From contig JAYFPO010000031.1 of the NCBI GenBank assembly GCA_034927685.1, positions 62,001 to 126,000 on the forward strand: 64,000 nt of DNA, given 5' to 3'. This DNA comes from RGIG3159 sp034927685. GTDB lineage: Bacteria > Bacillota > Clostridia > Oscillospirales > Oscillospiraceae. The notes under the pieces were generated by a model. The model searched no databases. It was not told the origin of the DNA and saw only the letters and a list, made by a program, of their open reading frames with translations. The position numbers and the translations under genes were made by a program. Shown here piece by piece: positions 24,076-32,083 of this stretch; position 1 is the stretch's first letter; each line of letters begins with the position of its first letter.

Positions 24076-25173
24076 ATGTTGAAACGGGGAATGCGGGCGG
24101 CAGCGGCCACGGTTGCAGCCGCCCTTTTACTGGCCTCCTGTGCGCTGGCTGCGCCGGAGGTCTCGGCGGTCCATGCCGTCCTGCTGGACGCGGATTCGGG
24201 TCGGGTACTCTATGAGAAGAACGCGGAGGAGCGGGCGCTGATCGCCAGCACCACCAAGATCATGACCGCACTGCTGGTTTGCGAGCAATGCAATCTGGCG
24301 GACCGCGTCAGAATTCCAAAGGCGGCGGTCGGCATCGAGGGCTCCTCCATCTACCTGCGGGAGGGCGAAATTCTGACGGTGCAGGACTTGCTCTATGGCA
24401 TGATGCTGCATTCCGGCAACGACGCGGCGATGGCGCTGGCCATCTACTGCGGCGGCACCGAGGGGGATTTCGTGGCCCTGATGAACGATAAGGCCGGACT
24501 GCTGGGGCTTAGTCAGACGCACTTTGCCAACCCGAACGGATTGGACAACGACGGCAACTTTTCCACGGCGCTGGATCTTGCACGTCTGGCGGCGTATGCC
24601 ATGAAAAATTCAGACTTTCGCTGTACGGTCTCCTGCAAGACCGTGACCATCGGCAGCCGCAGCCTGCGGAACCACAACAAGCTGCTGTTCCGGTATGAAG
24701 GCGCCATCGGCGTCAAGACCGGCTACACCAAGGCGGCCGGGCGGATTCTGGTCAGCGCGGCGGAGCGCAGCGGCCGCCAGCTCATCGCCGTGACCATCAA
24801 CGCCCCGGACGACTGGAATGACCACACGGCGCTGCTGGATTACGGCTTTTCCTGCTACCAGACGACGCACCTGGTGGAAAAAGGCCAGCACCTCGGCTCG
24901 GTTTCCGTGGTCGGCGGGACGGCGCAGACGGTCGGTATCGCGGCGGCGGAGAGCTTTTCCTTTCCCATGGCCGATACGGAGACCTGCTTTGTGGATTTTC
25001 AAGTTCCTGAATTCCTCTACGCGCCGGTGACGGCCGGGCAGGACGCGGGGACCGCGTCCATCCGCGTCGGGGAGACCTCGGTAGGGACGATACCCCTGTA
25101 TTTTGAAACGTCGGTTGCCCAAAGCGGCGCGAAAAAAAGTCTGTTTGGGCGGATTTTCGGAGGTTCGGATTGA
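24076..25173 (+). CDS. dacF: D-alanyl-D-alanine carboxypeptidase (DacF/DacB-like PBP)
   Basis: 365 residues with a signal peptide (about 1-28, ending CALAAPEV). The serine penicillin-binding motifs are present: STTK (IASTTKIMTALL), SGN (MLHSGNDAAMAL) and KTG (IGVKTGYTKAAG). Residues about 265-345 form the PBP5_C beta domain. It trims the terminal D-Ala of peptidoglycan; next to ytfJ and scpAB it fits the DacF role in spore cortex formation. No clear C-terminal amphipathic anchor is visible. The stop overlaps the rluB start codon. Confidence 0.9.
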   Translation: MLKRGMRAAAATVAAALLLASCALAAPEVSAVHAVLLDADSGRVLYEKNAEERALIASTTKIMTALLVCEQCNLADRVRIPKAAVGIEGSSIYLREGEILTVQDLLYGMMLHSGNDAAMALAIYCGGTEGDFVALMNDKAGLLGLSQTHFANPNGLDNDGNFSTALDLARLAAYAMKNSDFRCTVSCKTVTIGSRSLRNHNKLLFRYEGAIGVKTGYTKAAGRILVSAAERSGRQLIAVTINAPDDWNDHTALLDYGFSCYQTTHLVEKGQHLGSVSVVGGTAQTVGIAAAESFSFPMADTETCFVDFQVPEFLYAPVTAGQDAGTASIRVGETSVGTIPLYFETSVAQSGAKKSLFGRIFGGSD

Positions 25174-25880
25174 AAGAAAGGTTACAAAAGCTGCTGTCCG
25201 AGACGGGCGTGGCTTCCAGACGGGCGGCGGAGGAAATGATCCGCGCCGGACGCGTCCGGGTCAACGGAAGTCCGGTACAGCTGGGCGATACGGCTGACCG
25301 ATCGGAGGACCGCATCGAGGTGGACGGTGTGCCGCTGCCGGCGGAGCCGCAGAAGCTCTACCTGATGCTCTATAAGCCCCGGGGCTATGTGACGACGCTC
25401 TCGGACGAGCAGGGCCGGCGGACGGTGCGGGAGCTGGTGGAGGGCTGCGGCGCGCGGGTTTACCCCGTGGGGCGGCTGGATCTCAACTCGGAAGGGCTGT
25501 TGCTTCTGACCAACGACGGCGCACTGGCCAACCGGATGATGCACCCGCGGCACGAGATCAAAAAACGCTATGAGGTCGACGTCTCCGGCTACCGGGAGGG
25601 CGCCGACGCGCTGCTGCGGCGGCCCATCGAGCTGGACGGGCGACCGATTCTGCCGCCGGAGGTGCGCCTGCTGTGGCAGCGGGAGGACACGGCCAGGCTG
25701 GAGGTTACGATCCGGGAGGGACGAAACCGGCAGATCCGGCGGATGTGCGAGGCGGCCTCCCTGCGGGTGACTTGGCTGCGCCGCGTGGCGGAGGGACCCC
25801 TGCAGCTCGGCACGCTCAAGTCGGGAACATGGCGATATTTGACGGATGAGGAGCGTTCCATGCTCCTTCTCGAAGGTTAA
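25170..25880 (+). CDS. rluB: 23S rRNA pseudouridine synthase, RluB type
   Basis: 236 residues: an S4 RNA-binding domain (1-60, LQKLLSETGVASRRAAEEMI) and a RsuA/RluB catalytic domain with YPVGRLDLNSEGLLLLTNDG, containing the catalytic Asp in GRLD, and GRNRQIRRMCEA. It isomerises a uridine in helix 89 of 23S rRNA. The start codon is TTG at 25170, with GGAGG 6 bases upstream, sharing bases with the dacF stop. Confidence 0.92.
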   Translation: MKERLQKLLSETGVASRRAAEEMIRAGRVRVNGSPVQLGDTADRSEDRIEVDGVPLPAEPQKLYLMLYKPRGYVTTLSDEQGRRTVRELVEGCGARVYPVGRLDLNSEGLLLLTNDGALANRMMHPRHEIKKRYEVDVSGYREGADALLRRPIELDGRPILPPEVRLLWQREDTARLEVTIREGRNRQIRRMCEAASLRVTWLRRVAEGPLQLGTLKSGTWRYLTDEERSMLLLEG

Positions 25881-25903
25881 TTTGCATTTTTTTGCGTGGC
25901 TTC

Positions 25904-25932
25904 TTGCAAATAACGGAGAAAATGCGTATGAT
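25904..25932 (+). promoter_or_regulatory. Promoter of the RpiR-type regulator
   Basis: TTGCAA, 17 bases, TATGAT; transcription would begin near 25939, inside the palindrome that follows. Confidence 0.7.
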
Positions 25933-25935
25933 AGG

Positions 25936-25954
25936 CGTATCGGAAAACGATACG
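25936..25954. promoter_or_regulatory. Inverted repeat at the transcription start of the RpiR-type gene
   Basis: CGTATCG and CGATACG flank GAAAA. It covers the predicted transcription start and would block initiation if bound, so it is a good candidate operator for the regulator encoded next. Confidence 0.55.
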
Positions 25955-25974
25955 ATTTGCAGGAGGCTGCTTTG

Positions 25975-26838
25975 ATGCATACTGATATTTTGGCGGCAAT
26001 TCAGAACAGAATGGCGGATTTTTCCAAGGGCCAGAAGATGATTGCGAATTACATACTGGAATATTACGACAAGGCGGCTTTCCTGACTGCCAGCAGGATG
26101 GGGAAAACCGTCGGCGTCAGCGAGTCCACCGTAGTACGTTTTGCGGTGGAGCTCGGCTACGACGGATACCCGGCCATGCAGAAGGCACTCCAGGAGATGA
26201 TCCTGAACAAGCTGACCGCGGTGCAGCGGATTGAGGTGGCCAACGACCGATTCGGCGATCAGAATATCCTTTCCATGGTGCTGCAGCAGGACATGGAGGA
26301 GATTCGCGAGACGCTCGAGGTTGTGGACCGGCAGGTGTTCGACGCCGCGGTGGACGCCATTTTGGCCGCGCGCCGGATCTACATTTTGGGCGTTCGCTCC
26401 TCGGCTACCATCGCGTTTTTTCTGCATTTTTACTTCAATTATATGTTTGACAACGTTCTCATGGTCAACACGACCTCGCCAAGCGAGGTGTTTGAGCAGT
26501 TTGCCCGGGTAAAAAAGGACGACGTGGTCATTACCATCAGCTACCCGCGCTATTCCCGCAGCGCCGTGCAGGCGACGAAATTCTGCAAGGAATCCGGCGC
26601 AAAAATTGTTGCCATTACGGATAGCAGCCGGTCACCGGTCGCGGAGTATGCCGACTATCTGCTCCTGGCAAAGATGGACATGGTGTCCCTGGTGGACTCG
26701 CTGGTCGCGCCGCTCAGCCTGGTCAACGCGCTGATCGTCGCCATCGGCCGGAAGCGGGAAACGGAACTCGCCAGAACCTTCTCCAATCTGGAGCGGATCT
26801 GGGACGAATATGAGGTATACGAAAAGATTGACAACTGA
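25975..26838 (+). CDS. MurR/RpiR family transcriptional regulator
   Basis: 287 residues from ATG 25975, chosen for AGGAGG 8 bases upstream. Residues about 1-80 are the RpiR helix-turn-helix (FSKGQKMIANYILEYYDKAA, then TVGVSESTVVRFAVELGYDG) and about 125-265 a SIS sugar-phosphate domain (RRIYILGVRSSATIAFFLHF, TISYPRYSRSA). Such regulators sense phosphosugars such as MurNAc-6-phosphate. The gene downstream encodes a flavoprotein rather than sugar enzymes, so the effector is unclear. The gene has its own promoter and a candidate operator. Confidence 0.9.
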   Translation: MHTDILAAIQNRMADFSKGQKMIANYILEYYDKAAFLTASRMGKTVGVSESTVVRFAVELGYDGYPAMQKALQEMILNKLTAVQRIEVANDRFGDQNILSMVLQQDMEEIRETLEVVDRQVFDAAVDAILAARRIYILGVRSSATIAFFLHFYFNYMFDNVLMVNTTSPSEVFEQFARVKKDDVVITISYPRYSRSAVQATKFCKESGAKIVAITDSSRSPVAEYADYLLLAKMDMVSLVDSLVAPLSLVNALIVAIGRKRETELARTFSNLERIWDEYEVYEKIDN

Positions 26839-28060
26839 CGTGATTGTGGTAGGCGGCGGTGCGGCCGGCCTGTTTGCCGCCGGCGAGGCGGCGGAGGCCG
26901 GAAAGCGGGTCTTGCTGCTGGAAAAAAATGAGCGGCTCGGAAAGAAGCTCTATATCACCGGCAAGGGCCGCTGCAACGTGACGAATGACTGCACATCGGA
27001 AGAGGTGCTGCAAAACGTGCCGCGGGGCGGCAAATTTCTCTACAGCGCCATCACCGCCTTCCCGCCCGCCAAAATGATGGCGCTGCTGGAACGGCTTGGC
27101 TGCCCGCTGAAAACGGAGCGCGGCAACCGGGTGTTCCCGGTCAGTGACCGCGCACAGAGCGTCATCGACGCGCTGCAGTCCCGCCTGCGGCGGGGCGGCG
27201 TCCGCGTGGAGCGCGCAAACGTAACGGCAATTCTGACGGAGGATGGGCGCGCGACCGGCGTACAGACGGACCTGGGCGCATTTGCCGCGCCCGGGGTTAT
27301 CTTCTGCCCCGGCGGCTGCTCCTATCCTCTGACCGGTTCCGACGGGTCCGGCTACGCGCTTCTGCGGCAGCTCGGCCATACCATTGCGGAACCGGCCGGC
27401 TCGCTGGTGCCGTTGGAGGAGGAGGGAGACTGGTGCGCACAGATGCAGGGACTTTCCCTGCGGAATGTGGGCGTCAAGCTGGTGAGTCAGAAGGGGAAAC
27501 CGCTGTTTTCCGACTTCGGAGAGCTGCTCTTTACCCATTTTGGCCTGTCCGGCCCCACGATTCTCTCTGCCAGCGCCCACCGCCGGGTGGGTGAGATCTG
27601 CCGAATTGAGATCGACCTGAAGCCCGCATTAGACGAGCAAAAGCTGGATCAGCGGTTTTTGCGGGACTTTGAAAAATACCAGAACCGGACCTTTGAAAAC
27701 GCACTGGGCGACCTGTTTCCGAGAACGATGATCCCCGTGATTGTGGCCCGCTCCGGGATCCCCGGCGAAACCAGGGTCAATTCCGTGACAAAAGAACAGC
27801 GCCGGGCGCTGTTGCTGCTGACCAAGCGTTTTACGGTGGAGATCCGCGGCCCAAGGCCCGTTGCGGAGGCCATCGTCACCTCCGGCGGCGTCAGGCTCTC
27901 GGAGGTCAACCCCAGGACCATGGAGTCCAAGCTGGTACAGGGCCTGTACCTGGCGGGAGAGATCCTGGACGCGGATGCCTACACCGGCGGTTTTAATCTG
28001 CAGATCGCCTGGGCAACCGCCTATGCGGCGGCCAGCGCGGTCGCCGGTTTGACCGAATAA
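26810..28060 (+). CDS. HI0933/YhiN-like FAD-dependent oxidoreductase
   Basis: 416 residues. The N-terminal FAD-binding motif is DVIVVGGGAAGLFAAGEAAE, with the family's GKGRCNVTN signature soon after and LGAFAAPGVIFCPGGCSYP mid-protein; the C-terminal FAD contact is GLYLAGEILDADAYTGGFNL. Biochemical role is unknown in most members. ATG 26810 overlaps the regulator gene by 29 bases with only a weak ribosome site; a TTG at 26828 is an alternative. It precedes cmk by 17 bases, an order frequent in clostridia. Confidence 0.88.
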   Translation: MRYTKRLTTDVIVVGGGAAGLFAAGEAAEAGKRVLLLEKNERLGKKLYITGKGRCNVTNDCTSEEVLQNVPRGGKFLYSAITAFPPAKMMALLERLGCPLKTERGNRVFPVSDRAQSVIDALQSRLRRGGVRVERANVTAILTEDGRATGVQTDLGAFAAPGVIFCPGGCSYPLTGSDGSGYALLRQLGHTIAEPAGSLVPLEEEGDWCAQMQGLSLRNVGVKLVSQKGKPLFSDFGELLFTHFGLSGPTILSASAHRRVGEICRIEIDLKPALDEQKLDQRFLRDFEKYQNRTFENALGDLFPRTMIPVIVARSGIPGETRVNSVTKEQRRALLLLTKRFTVEIRGPRPVAEAIVTSGGVRLSEVNPRTMESKLVQGLYLAGEILDADAYTGGFNLQIAWATAYAAASAVAGLTE

Positions 28061-28077
28061 AGAAAGAGGTTTATTCC

Positions 28078-28761
28078 ATGAAAGAGCACTATTCCATTGC
28101 CATAGACGGACCCTCCGGCGCGGGGAAGAGCACCATGGCCCAGGCGGTCGCCGCCGCCCTCGGCTGCGTCTATCTCGATACCGGCGCCATTTACCGGACC
28201 GTGGCATGTCATATGGCCCTGATGGGCATCAGCCCAAGGGATGGGGACGGCGTCCGCCGTCTCCTGGACGATGTGAACATCGAAATTCGCTTTCCGGGCG
28301 ACGGCGTGCAGCACATGATCCTGAACGGCCGCGATATGACCGGCGAGCTGCGCACGCCGGAGATTTCCAGGAAGGCGTCCCTGGTATCGGCGCAGCCCAC
28401 GGTGCGCGCCTACCTGCTGGAGGTGCAGCGCGATATCGCGAAACAGCACAGCGTCATTATGGACGGGCGGGATATCGGCACGGTGGTGCTGCCGGACGCC
28501 GATGTGAAGATTTTCCTGACCGCTTCGCCGGAGATCCGGGCAAGACGGCGCTTTTTGGAGCTCCGGGAAAAGGGCCATAAGAAAGAGACCTACGACCATG
28601 TGCTCGAAGAAATGAAGCAGCGGGATCTGCAGGACTCCACCAGGGAGATTGCGCCCCTCCGTCCCGCCGACGACGCGGTGATAATCGACACATCCGACTG
28701 CGGCGTGGAAGAGAGCATCCGGCGGATTCTCGCCGTGATTCGGGAGAAGCTGGGGCAGTAA
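28078..28761 (+). CDS. cmk: (d)CMP kinase
   Basis: 227 residues. It phosphorylates CMP and dCMP with ATP in pyrimidine nucleotide salvage and synthesis. The P-loop is GPSGAGKSTMAQAV and substrate-binding segments are YLDTGAIYRTV and MDGRDIGTVVLPDADVKIFLTAS; the LID is ARRRFLELREKG. Length is normal. AAAGAGG stands upstream of the ATG. Confidence 0.95.
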   Translation: MKEHYSIAIDGPSGAGKSTMAQAVAAALGCVYLDTGAIYRTVACHMALMGISPRDGDGVRRLLDDVNIEIRFPGDGVQHMILNGRDMTGELRTPEISRKASLVSAQPTVRAYLLEVQRDIAKQHSVIMDGRDIGTVVLPDADVKIFLTASPEIRARRRFLELREKGHKKETYDHVLEEMKQRDLQDSTREIAPLRPADDAVIIDTSDCGVEESIRRILAVIREKLGQ

Positions 28762-28787
28762 TACTTCTTTTCGGCTGCGCCGCGATC

Positions 28788-28815
28788 GGTTTTGCGCTTT
28801 TTGAAGCACAAAACC
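28788..28815 (+). terminator. Possible hairpin after cmk
   Basis: GGTTTTGCGCTT pairs with AAGCACAAAACC with one C-A mismatch and a four-base loop. It lacks a T-run, so termination is doubtful. Confidence 0.3.
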
Positions 28816-28978
28816 TGTCTCATAGGAATTCAACGGGTGTTGTGCGATAAAAAAAGGATTCAAACTTTAAATGGAGTTTGCCTAAGCCCCATGGCCCGAC
28901 TTTCGCGGCGACAGTAGGACCCCGGGAGGGAAGAAAAGCGGTACGGATGGAACAGATTTTCAGAATGGGAGAACCGGT

Positions 28979-30925
28979 ATGCGCGTAATTTTGGCAGAGA
29001 CCGCCGGATTCTGCTTCGGCGTCAATCGTGCAGTGGAGCTGGTAGAGCAGGCCGTCCGGGAAAATTCGCGGGTGGTGACGCTCGGGCCGATCATTCACAA
29101 TCGCCATGTGGTGCGCCATTTTGCAGACCTGGGCGTGCGGACTGTCGACGAGGTATCGGAGATCAAGGATGGCGAGACTGTGGTGATCCGATCCCACGGC
29201 GTGTCGCGGGAGATCCACGAGGCACTGCGGGCACGGGAGGGAACGGTCATCGACGCAACCTGCCCCTTCGTGGGGCGCATTCACAAAATCGTCTCCGAGG
29301 CGGAGGCGGCCGGGCGGCAACCGATCATTATCGGGCAGAAGAACCATCCGGAGGTGACGGCCATCGCGGGCTGGTGCAGGCATCCGCTGGTATTCGAATC
29401 GGCGGCGGAATTGCAGGGCTGGCTTGCGGCCGCGCCGGACCATCCAAACATTCCCATCACCATGGTTTCCCAGACAACGAGCACAAAAGAATTATGGGAA
29501 AATAGTACGGATACCATAAAAAAGGTGTGTACAAATTCCGAAATCTTTGATACAATATGCGGGGCAACAGAAAAAAGGCAAGAAGAGGCCATCGTATTAT
29601 CCAGACGATGTGATGCAATGGTAGTGGTCGGAGACGCGGCCAGTTCCAATACGAACCGGCTGGCGATGATCTGCAGGCAGAACTGCGGGAACGTTTCTCT
29701 GGTGGACAACGCCGAGGAACTGAACTTCAGTCTTTATTCTGATGCAAGCCTGATCGGCATCACGGCAGGTGCGTCGACACCGGCGTGGATAATAAAGGAG
29801 GTCAACAATACTATGAGTGAAGAACTGAAAATGGAATGCGCCCCAGAGGAATCCTTTGCGGAGCTTCTGGAACAGTCCATCAAGACTTTAAATACAGGAG
29901 ATAAGGTTGTCGGTATCGTCACGTCCATTTCTGGAAACGAAGTGGGCGTTGATTTGGGGACGAAGCACGCCGGGTACATACCCATGGCTGAGCTGAGCAA
30001 TGACCCTAACGCCAAACCAGAGGACATGTTCAAAATCGGCGACGAGACCGAAGTCATCGTGGTCCGCGTCAACGACGTGGAAGGCACCGCCATGTTGTCC
30101 AAGAAGCGTTTGGACGCCGTGAAGGTATGGGACGACGTGGAGCGCGCCATGGAAGACAAGACCGTGGTCGAGGGCGTCGTGACCGAGGAGAACAAGGGCG
30201 GCGTTGTGGCCAACGTTAAGGGCATCCGTGTCTTTATTCCCGCTTCCCAGACTGGAATTGCCAAGGGCGGCGATCTGGGCACGCTGGTGAGGCAGACGGT
30301 TCAGATGAAGATCACCGAAGTCAACCGTGCTCGCCGCAGAGTTGTCGGCTCCATCCGTGAGGTCACGAGAGAGAGCCGCAAGGCTGCCGTCGAGAAGATC
30401 TGGAACGAGATCGAGGTCGGAAAACAGTACCACGGCGCGGTCAAGAGTCTGACCTCCTACGGCGCGTTTGTCGATATCGGCGGCGTGGACGGTATGGTCC
30501 ATGTTTCCGAGCTGAGCTGGAACCGCATCAAGACCCCGGCCGACGTGGTTAAGGTTGGCGATGAGATCGACGTCTATGTGATTTCCTACGATCCCGATAA
30601 AAAGAAGATCTCTCTGGGCTACAAGACCGCCGAGACCAACCCCTGGAACGTGTTCCTGAGCGCCTACAAGGTCGGCGACGTGGTCAGTGTCAAGGTGGTC
30701 AAGCTGATGACCTTCGGCGCTTTTGCCGAGATCATTCCGGGCGTGGACGGGCTGATTCACATTTCTCAGATCGCGGATCGCCGCATTGCCAAGCCGGACG
30801 ACGTTCTCTCGGAGGGCCAGGTGGTCGACGCCAAGATCATCGACATCGACGAGACCGGCAAGAGAATCTCCCTCTCCATCCGCGCGCTTCTGGAGCCGCA
30901 GGACGAAGAGAACGAGGAAGGTTAA
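28979..30925 (+). CDS. ispH-rpsA: Fusion of IspH (HMBPP reductase) and ribosomal protein S1
   Basis: 648 residues. Residues 1-278 are IspH, the 4Fe-4S enzyme of the last step of the MEP isoprenoid pathway; the three cluster cysteines are in GFCFGVNRAVEL, DATCPFVGRIH and TICGATEKRQ. From about 279 on, four S1 RNA-binding repeats follow (starting near GDKVVGIVTSISGNEV, KTVVEGVVTEENKGG, GKQYHGAVKSLTSYGAFVDI and GDVVSVKVVKLMTFGAFAEI). This fusion is known in clostridia. An in-frame ATG at 29813 with AAAGGAGG 11 bases upstream lies right at the domain junction, so free S1 could also be made. Confidence 0.95.
   Translation: MRVILAETAGFCFGVNRAVELVEQAVRENSRVVTLGPIIHNRHVVRHFADLGVRTVDEVSEIKDGETVVIRSHGVSREIHEALRAREGTVIDATCPFVGRIHKIVSEAEAAGRQPIIIGQKNHPEVTAIAGWCRHPLVFESAAELQGWLAAAPDHPNIPITMVSQTTSTKELWENSTDTIKKVCTNSEIFDTICGATEKRQEEAIVLSRRCDAMVVVGDAASSNTNRLAMICRQNCGNVSLVDNAEELNFSLYSDASLIGITAGASTPAWIIKEVNNTMSEELKMECAPEESFAELLEQSIKTLNTGDKVVGIVTSISGNEVGVDLGTKHAGYIPMAELSNDPNAKPEDMFKIGDETEVIVVRVNDVEGTAMLSKKRLDAVKVWDDVERAMEDKTVVEGVVTEENKGGVVANVKGIRVFIPASQTGIAKGGDLGTLVRQTVQMKITEVNRARRRVVGSIREVTRESRKAAVEKIWNEIEVGKQYHGAVKSLTSYGAFVDIGGVDGMVHVSELSWNRIKTPADVVKVGDEIDVYVISYDPDKKKISLGYKTAETNPWNVFLSAYKVGDVVSVKVVKLMTFGAFAEIIPGVDGLIHISQIADRRIAKPDDVLSEGQVVDAKIIDIDETGKRISLSIRALLEPQDEENEEG
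29794..29815 (+). promoter_or_regulatory. Internal ribosome-binding site and ATG at the IspH-S1 junction
   Basis: AAAGGAGG (29794-29801) stands 11 bases before an in-frame ATG (29813). Translation from here would give a 370-residue S1 without IspH. Confidence 0.5.
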
Positions 30926-30937
30926 ATTTACACATAG

Positions 30938-30965
30938 GCCGGGGCGAAAGCCCCGGCTGTTTTGT
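30938..30965 (+). terminator. Terminator of the ispH-rpsA transcript
   Basis: GCCGGGGC, tetraloop GAAA, GCCCCGGC, then TGTTTTGTT. Confidence 0.92.
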
Positions 30966-30981
30966 TGGAAGGAGAAGCAAA

Positions 30982-31266
30982 ATGGTCAAGCATATTGTCA
31001 TGTGGAAACTAAGCGAGGCGTGCGACAAGCAGGCCGCCGGCGCGGAGATCAAGACCGCGCTCGAGGGTCTGACGGGAAAGATTCCCGGCCTGTTGGCCTG
31101 CCGGGTTTCGCCGGCCTACCAGGGAAGCTACGATCTGGTGCTGGAGGCGGAGTTCGAGTCCGCCGAGGCGCAGGGCGCCTATCAGGTCAATCCGCTTCAC
31201 ATTGCCTGCAAGAAAATCGTCCACACCTACGACGTGGACCGCGCCTTTGCTGATTTCGAGGTTTAA
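30982..31266 (+). CDS. Dabb (stress-responsive A/B barrel) domain protein
   Basis: 94 residues, whole length a Dabb ferredoxin-like fold: MVKHIVMWKLSEACD at the start, GLLACRVSPAYQGSYDLVLE in the middle and PLHIACKKIVHTYDVDRAF at the end. Such proteins are small dimeric barrels, some with lyase or stress roles; no function can be assigned here. AAGGAG precedes the ATG. It is framed by terminators on both sides, though it may be reached by read-through from rpsA. Confidence 0.88.
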   Translation: MVKHIVMWKLSEACDKQAAGAEIKTALEGLTGKIPGLLACRVSPAYQGSYDLVLEAEFESAEAQGAYQVNPLHIACKKIVHTYDVDRAFADFEV

Positions 31267-31272
31267 AGACGT

Positions 31273-31312
31273 AAACACGCGCTGCGAAGCCATGGCTTCG
31301 CAGCGCGTGTTT
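31273..31312. terminator. 40-bp perfect palindrome, bidirectional terminator
   Basis: Every base from 31273 to 31312 is palindromic around CCATGG; the outer AAACACGC/GCGTGTTT ends give T-rich exits both ways. It separates the Dabb gene from the minus-strand DUF6472 gene. Confidence 0.75.
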
Positions 31313-31313
31313 G

Positions 31314-31484
31314 TTACTGCTTTTTCGCAACCTCGTACTCATCGCCGGAGCGATAGTAGGGGCAGCGGGCGTCTGGGCGCTGGAGCAGACGCGCCACCTC
31401 GTCCTCGTCCAGGAACTGGCGACAGAAATTCACATCATTTTCCTCGTCGTAGTCGTAGTACCAGCAGGTTTCACAGTCAGACAT
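31314..31484 (-). CDS. DUF6472-type 56-aa cysteine-containing protein
   Basis: A 56-residue protein starting MSDCETCWYYDYDEENDVNF and ending in CPYYRSGDEYEVAKKQ. Four cysteines (C4, C7, C21, C41) could bind zinc. GGAGG lies 8 bases before the ATG. The pattern C-x2-C-x-YY-x-YD-E and LDEDE agrees with the DUF6472 family found in clostridia. No function is known. It is 39 bases from the RidA gene on the same strand and may be cotranscribed. Confidence 0.75.
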   Translation of the reverse strand: MSDCETCWYYDYDEENDVNFCRQFLDEDEVARLLQRPDARCPYYRSGDEYEVAKKQ

Positions 31485-31523
31485 CGCCGATTCCTCCTTT
31501 TTTTGGTGGAAGCGGCGCCATGC

Positions 31524-31895
31524 TCACCGCTTTGCAATGACCTCAACCTCTACCTGCGCGCCCTTCGGCAGGGCGGAGACCTCCACGCAGGAACGGGCTG
31601 GGGGATTTTCAGGGAAATACTGCGCATAGACACTGTTCAGCGTTCCAAATTCGCCGAGATCGGTCATAAAGACCGTAGTCTTGACCACGTTTTGCAGCGT
31701 CAGACTGGCGGCGGTCAGGACCGCTTCGATGTTGGAAAAAATCTGTCTGGTCTGGGCCGGAACGCCGCCCTCCACGATGGCGCCCGTTGTGGGATCAATG
31801 GGAATCTGACCCGAGAGAAATACAAAGTCGCCCACGTCGATGGCCTGCGAGTAGGGACCGACGGCGGCAGGGGCGGTTTTTGAAAAAATAACCAT
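31524..31895 (-). CDS. ridA: RidA family reactive-intermediate deaminase
   Basis: 123 residues from ATG 31895. RidA hydrolyses enamine/imine intermediates released by PLP enzymes such as threonine dehydratase, protecting the cell from 2-aminoacrylate. Typical segments are AVGPYSQAIDVGDFVFLSGQ and the substrate-binding Arg in ENPPARSCVEVSALPKGAQV. Length is standard. AAGGAAG precedes the start. A link to the serine deaminase encoded at 57418 is functional only, not genetic. Confidence 0.93.
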   Translation of the reverse strand: MVIFSKTAPAAVGPYSQAIDVGDFVFLSGQIPIDPTTGAIVEGGVPAQTRQIFSNIEAVLTAASLTLQNVVKTTVFMTDLGEFGTLNSVYAQYFPENPPARSCVEVSALPKGAQVEVEVIAKR

Positions 31896-31989
31896 GTTGC
31901 AGCTTCCTTTCCTTCTTTTTTGATAGTTTATCACATCGGCCGCAAAAAGAAAAGTCTTCCAAAAATTTTGAAAAATTCTGATTTGCCTC

Positions 31990-32017
31990 TTGCAAAATGC
32001 GCGCGGTACGATATAAT
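31990..32017 (+). promoter_or_regulatory. Sigma-A promoter of htpG
   Basis: TTGCAA, 16 bases and a consensus TATAAT, immediately upstream of the CIRCE element. Confidence 0.85.
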
Positions 32018-32021
32018 AGGA

Positions 32022-32048
32022 TTAGCACTCAAATAGAACGAGTGCTAA
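32022..32048. promoter_or_regulatory. CIRCE operator (HrcA binding site)
   Basis: TTAGCACTC, nine bases, GAGTGCTAA: an exact match to the CIRCE consensus. It covers the predicted transcription start of htpG, so HrcA should repress the gene until heat shock. hrcA itself is not in the window. Confidence 0.96.
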
Positions 32049-32083
32049 AATTTCGTGAATAGACAAAAGGACGTGACGGCGCA

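Noticed and set aside
28947..28988. 13-codon frame overlapping the ispH start
   Set aside because: Its ribosome site is too distant and the peptide has no run of regulatory codons that would suggest attenuation.
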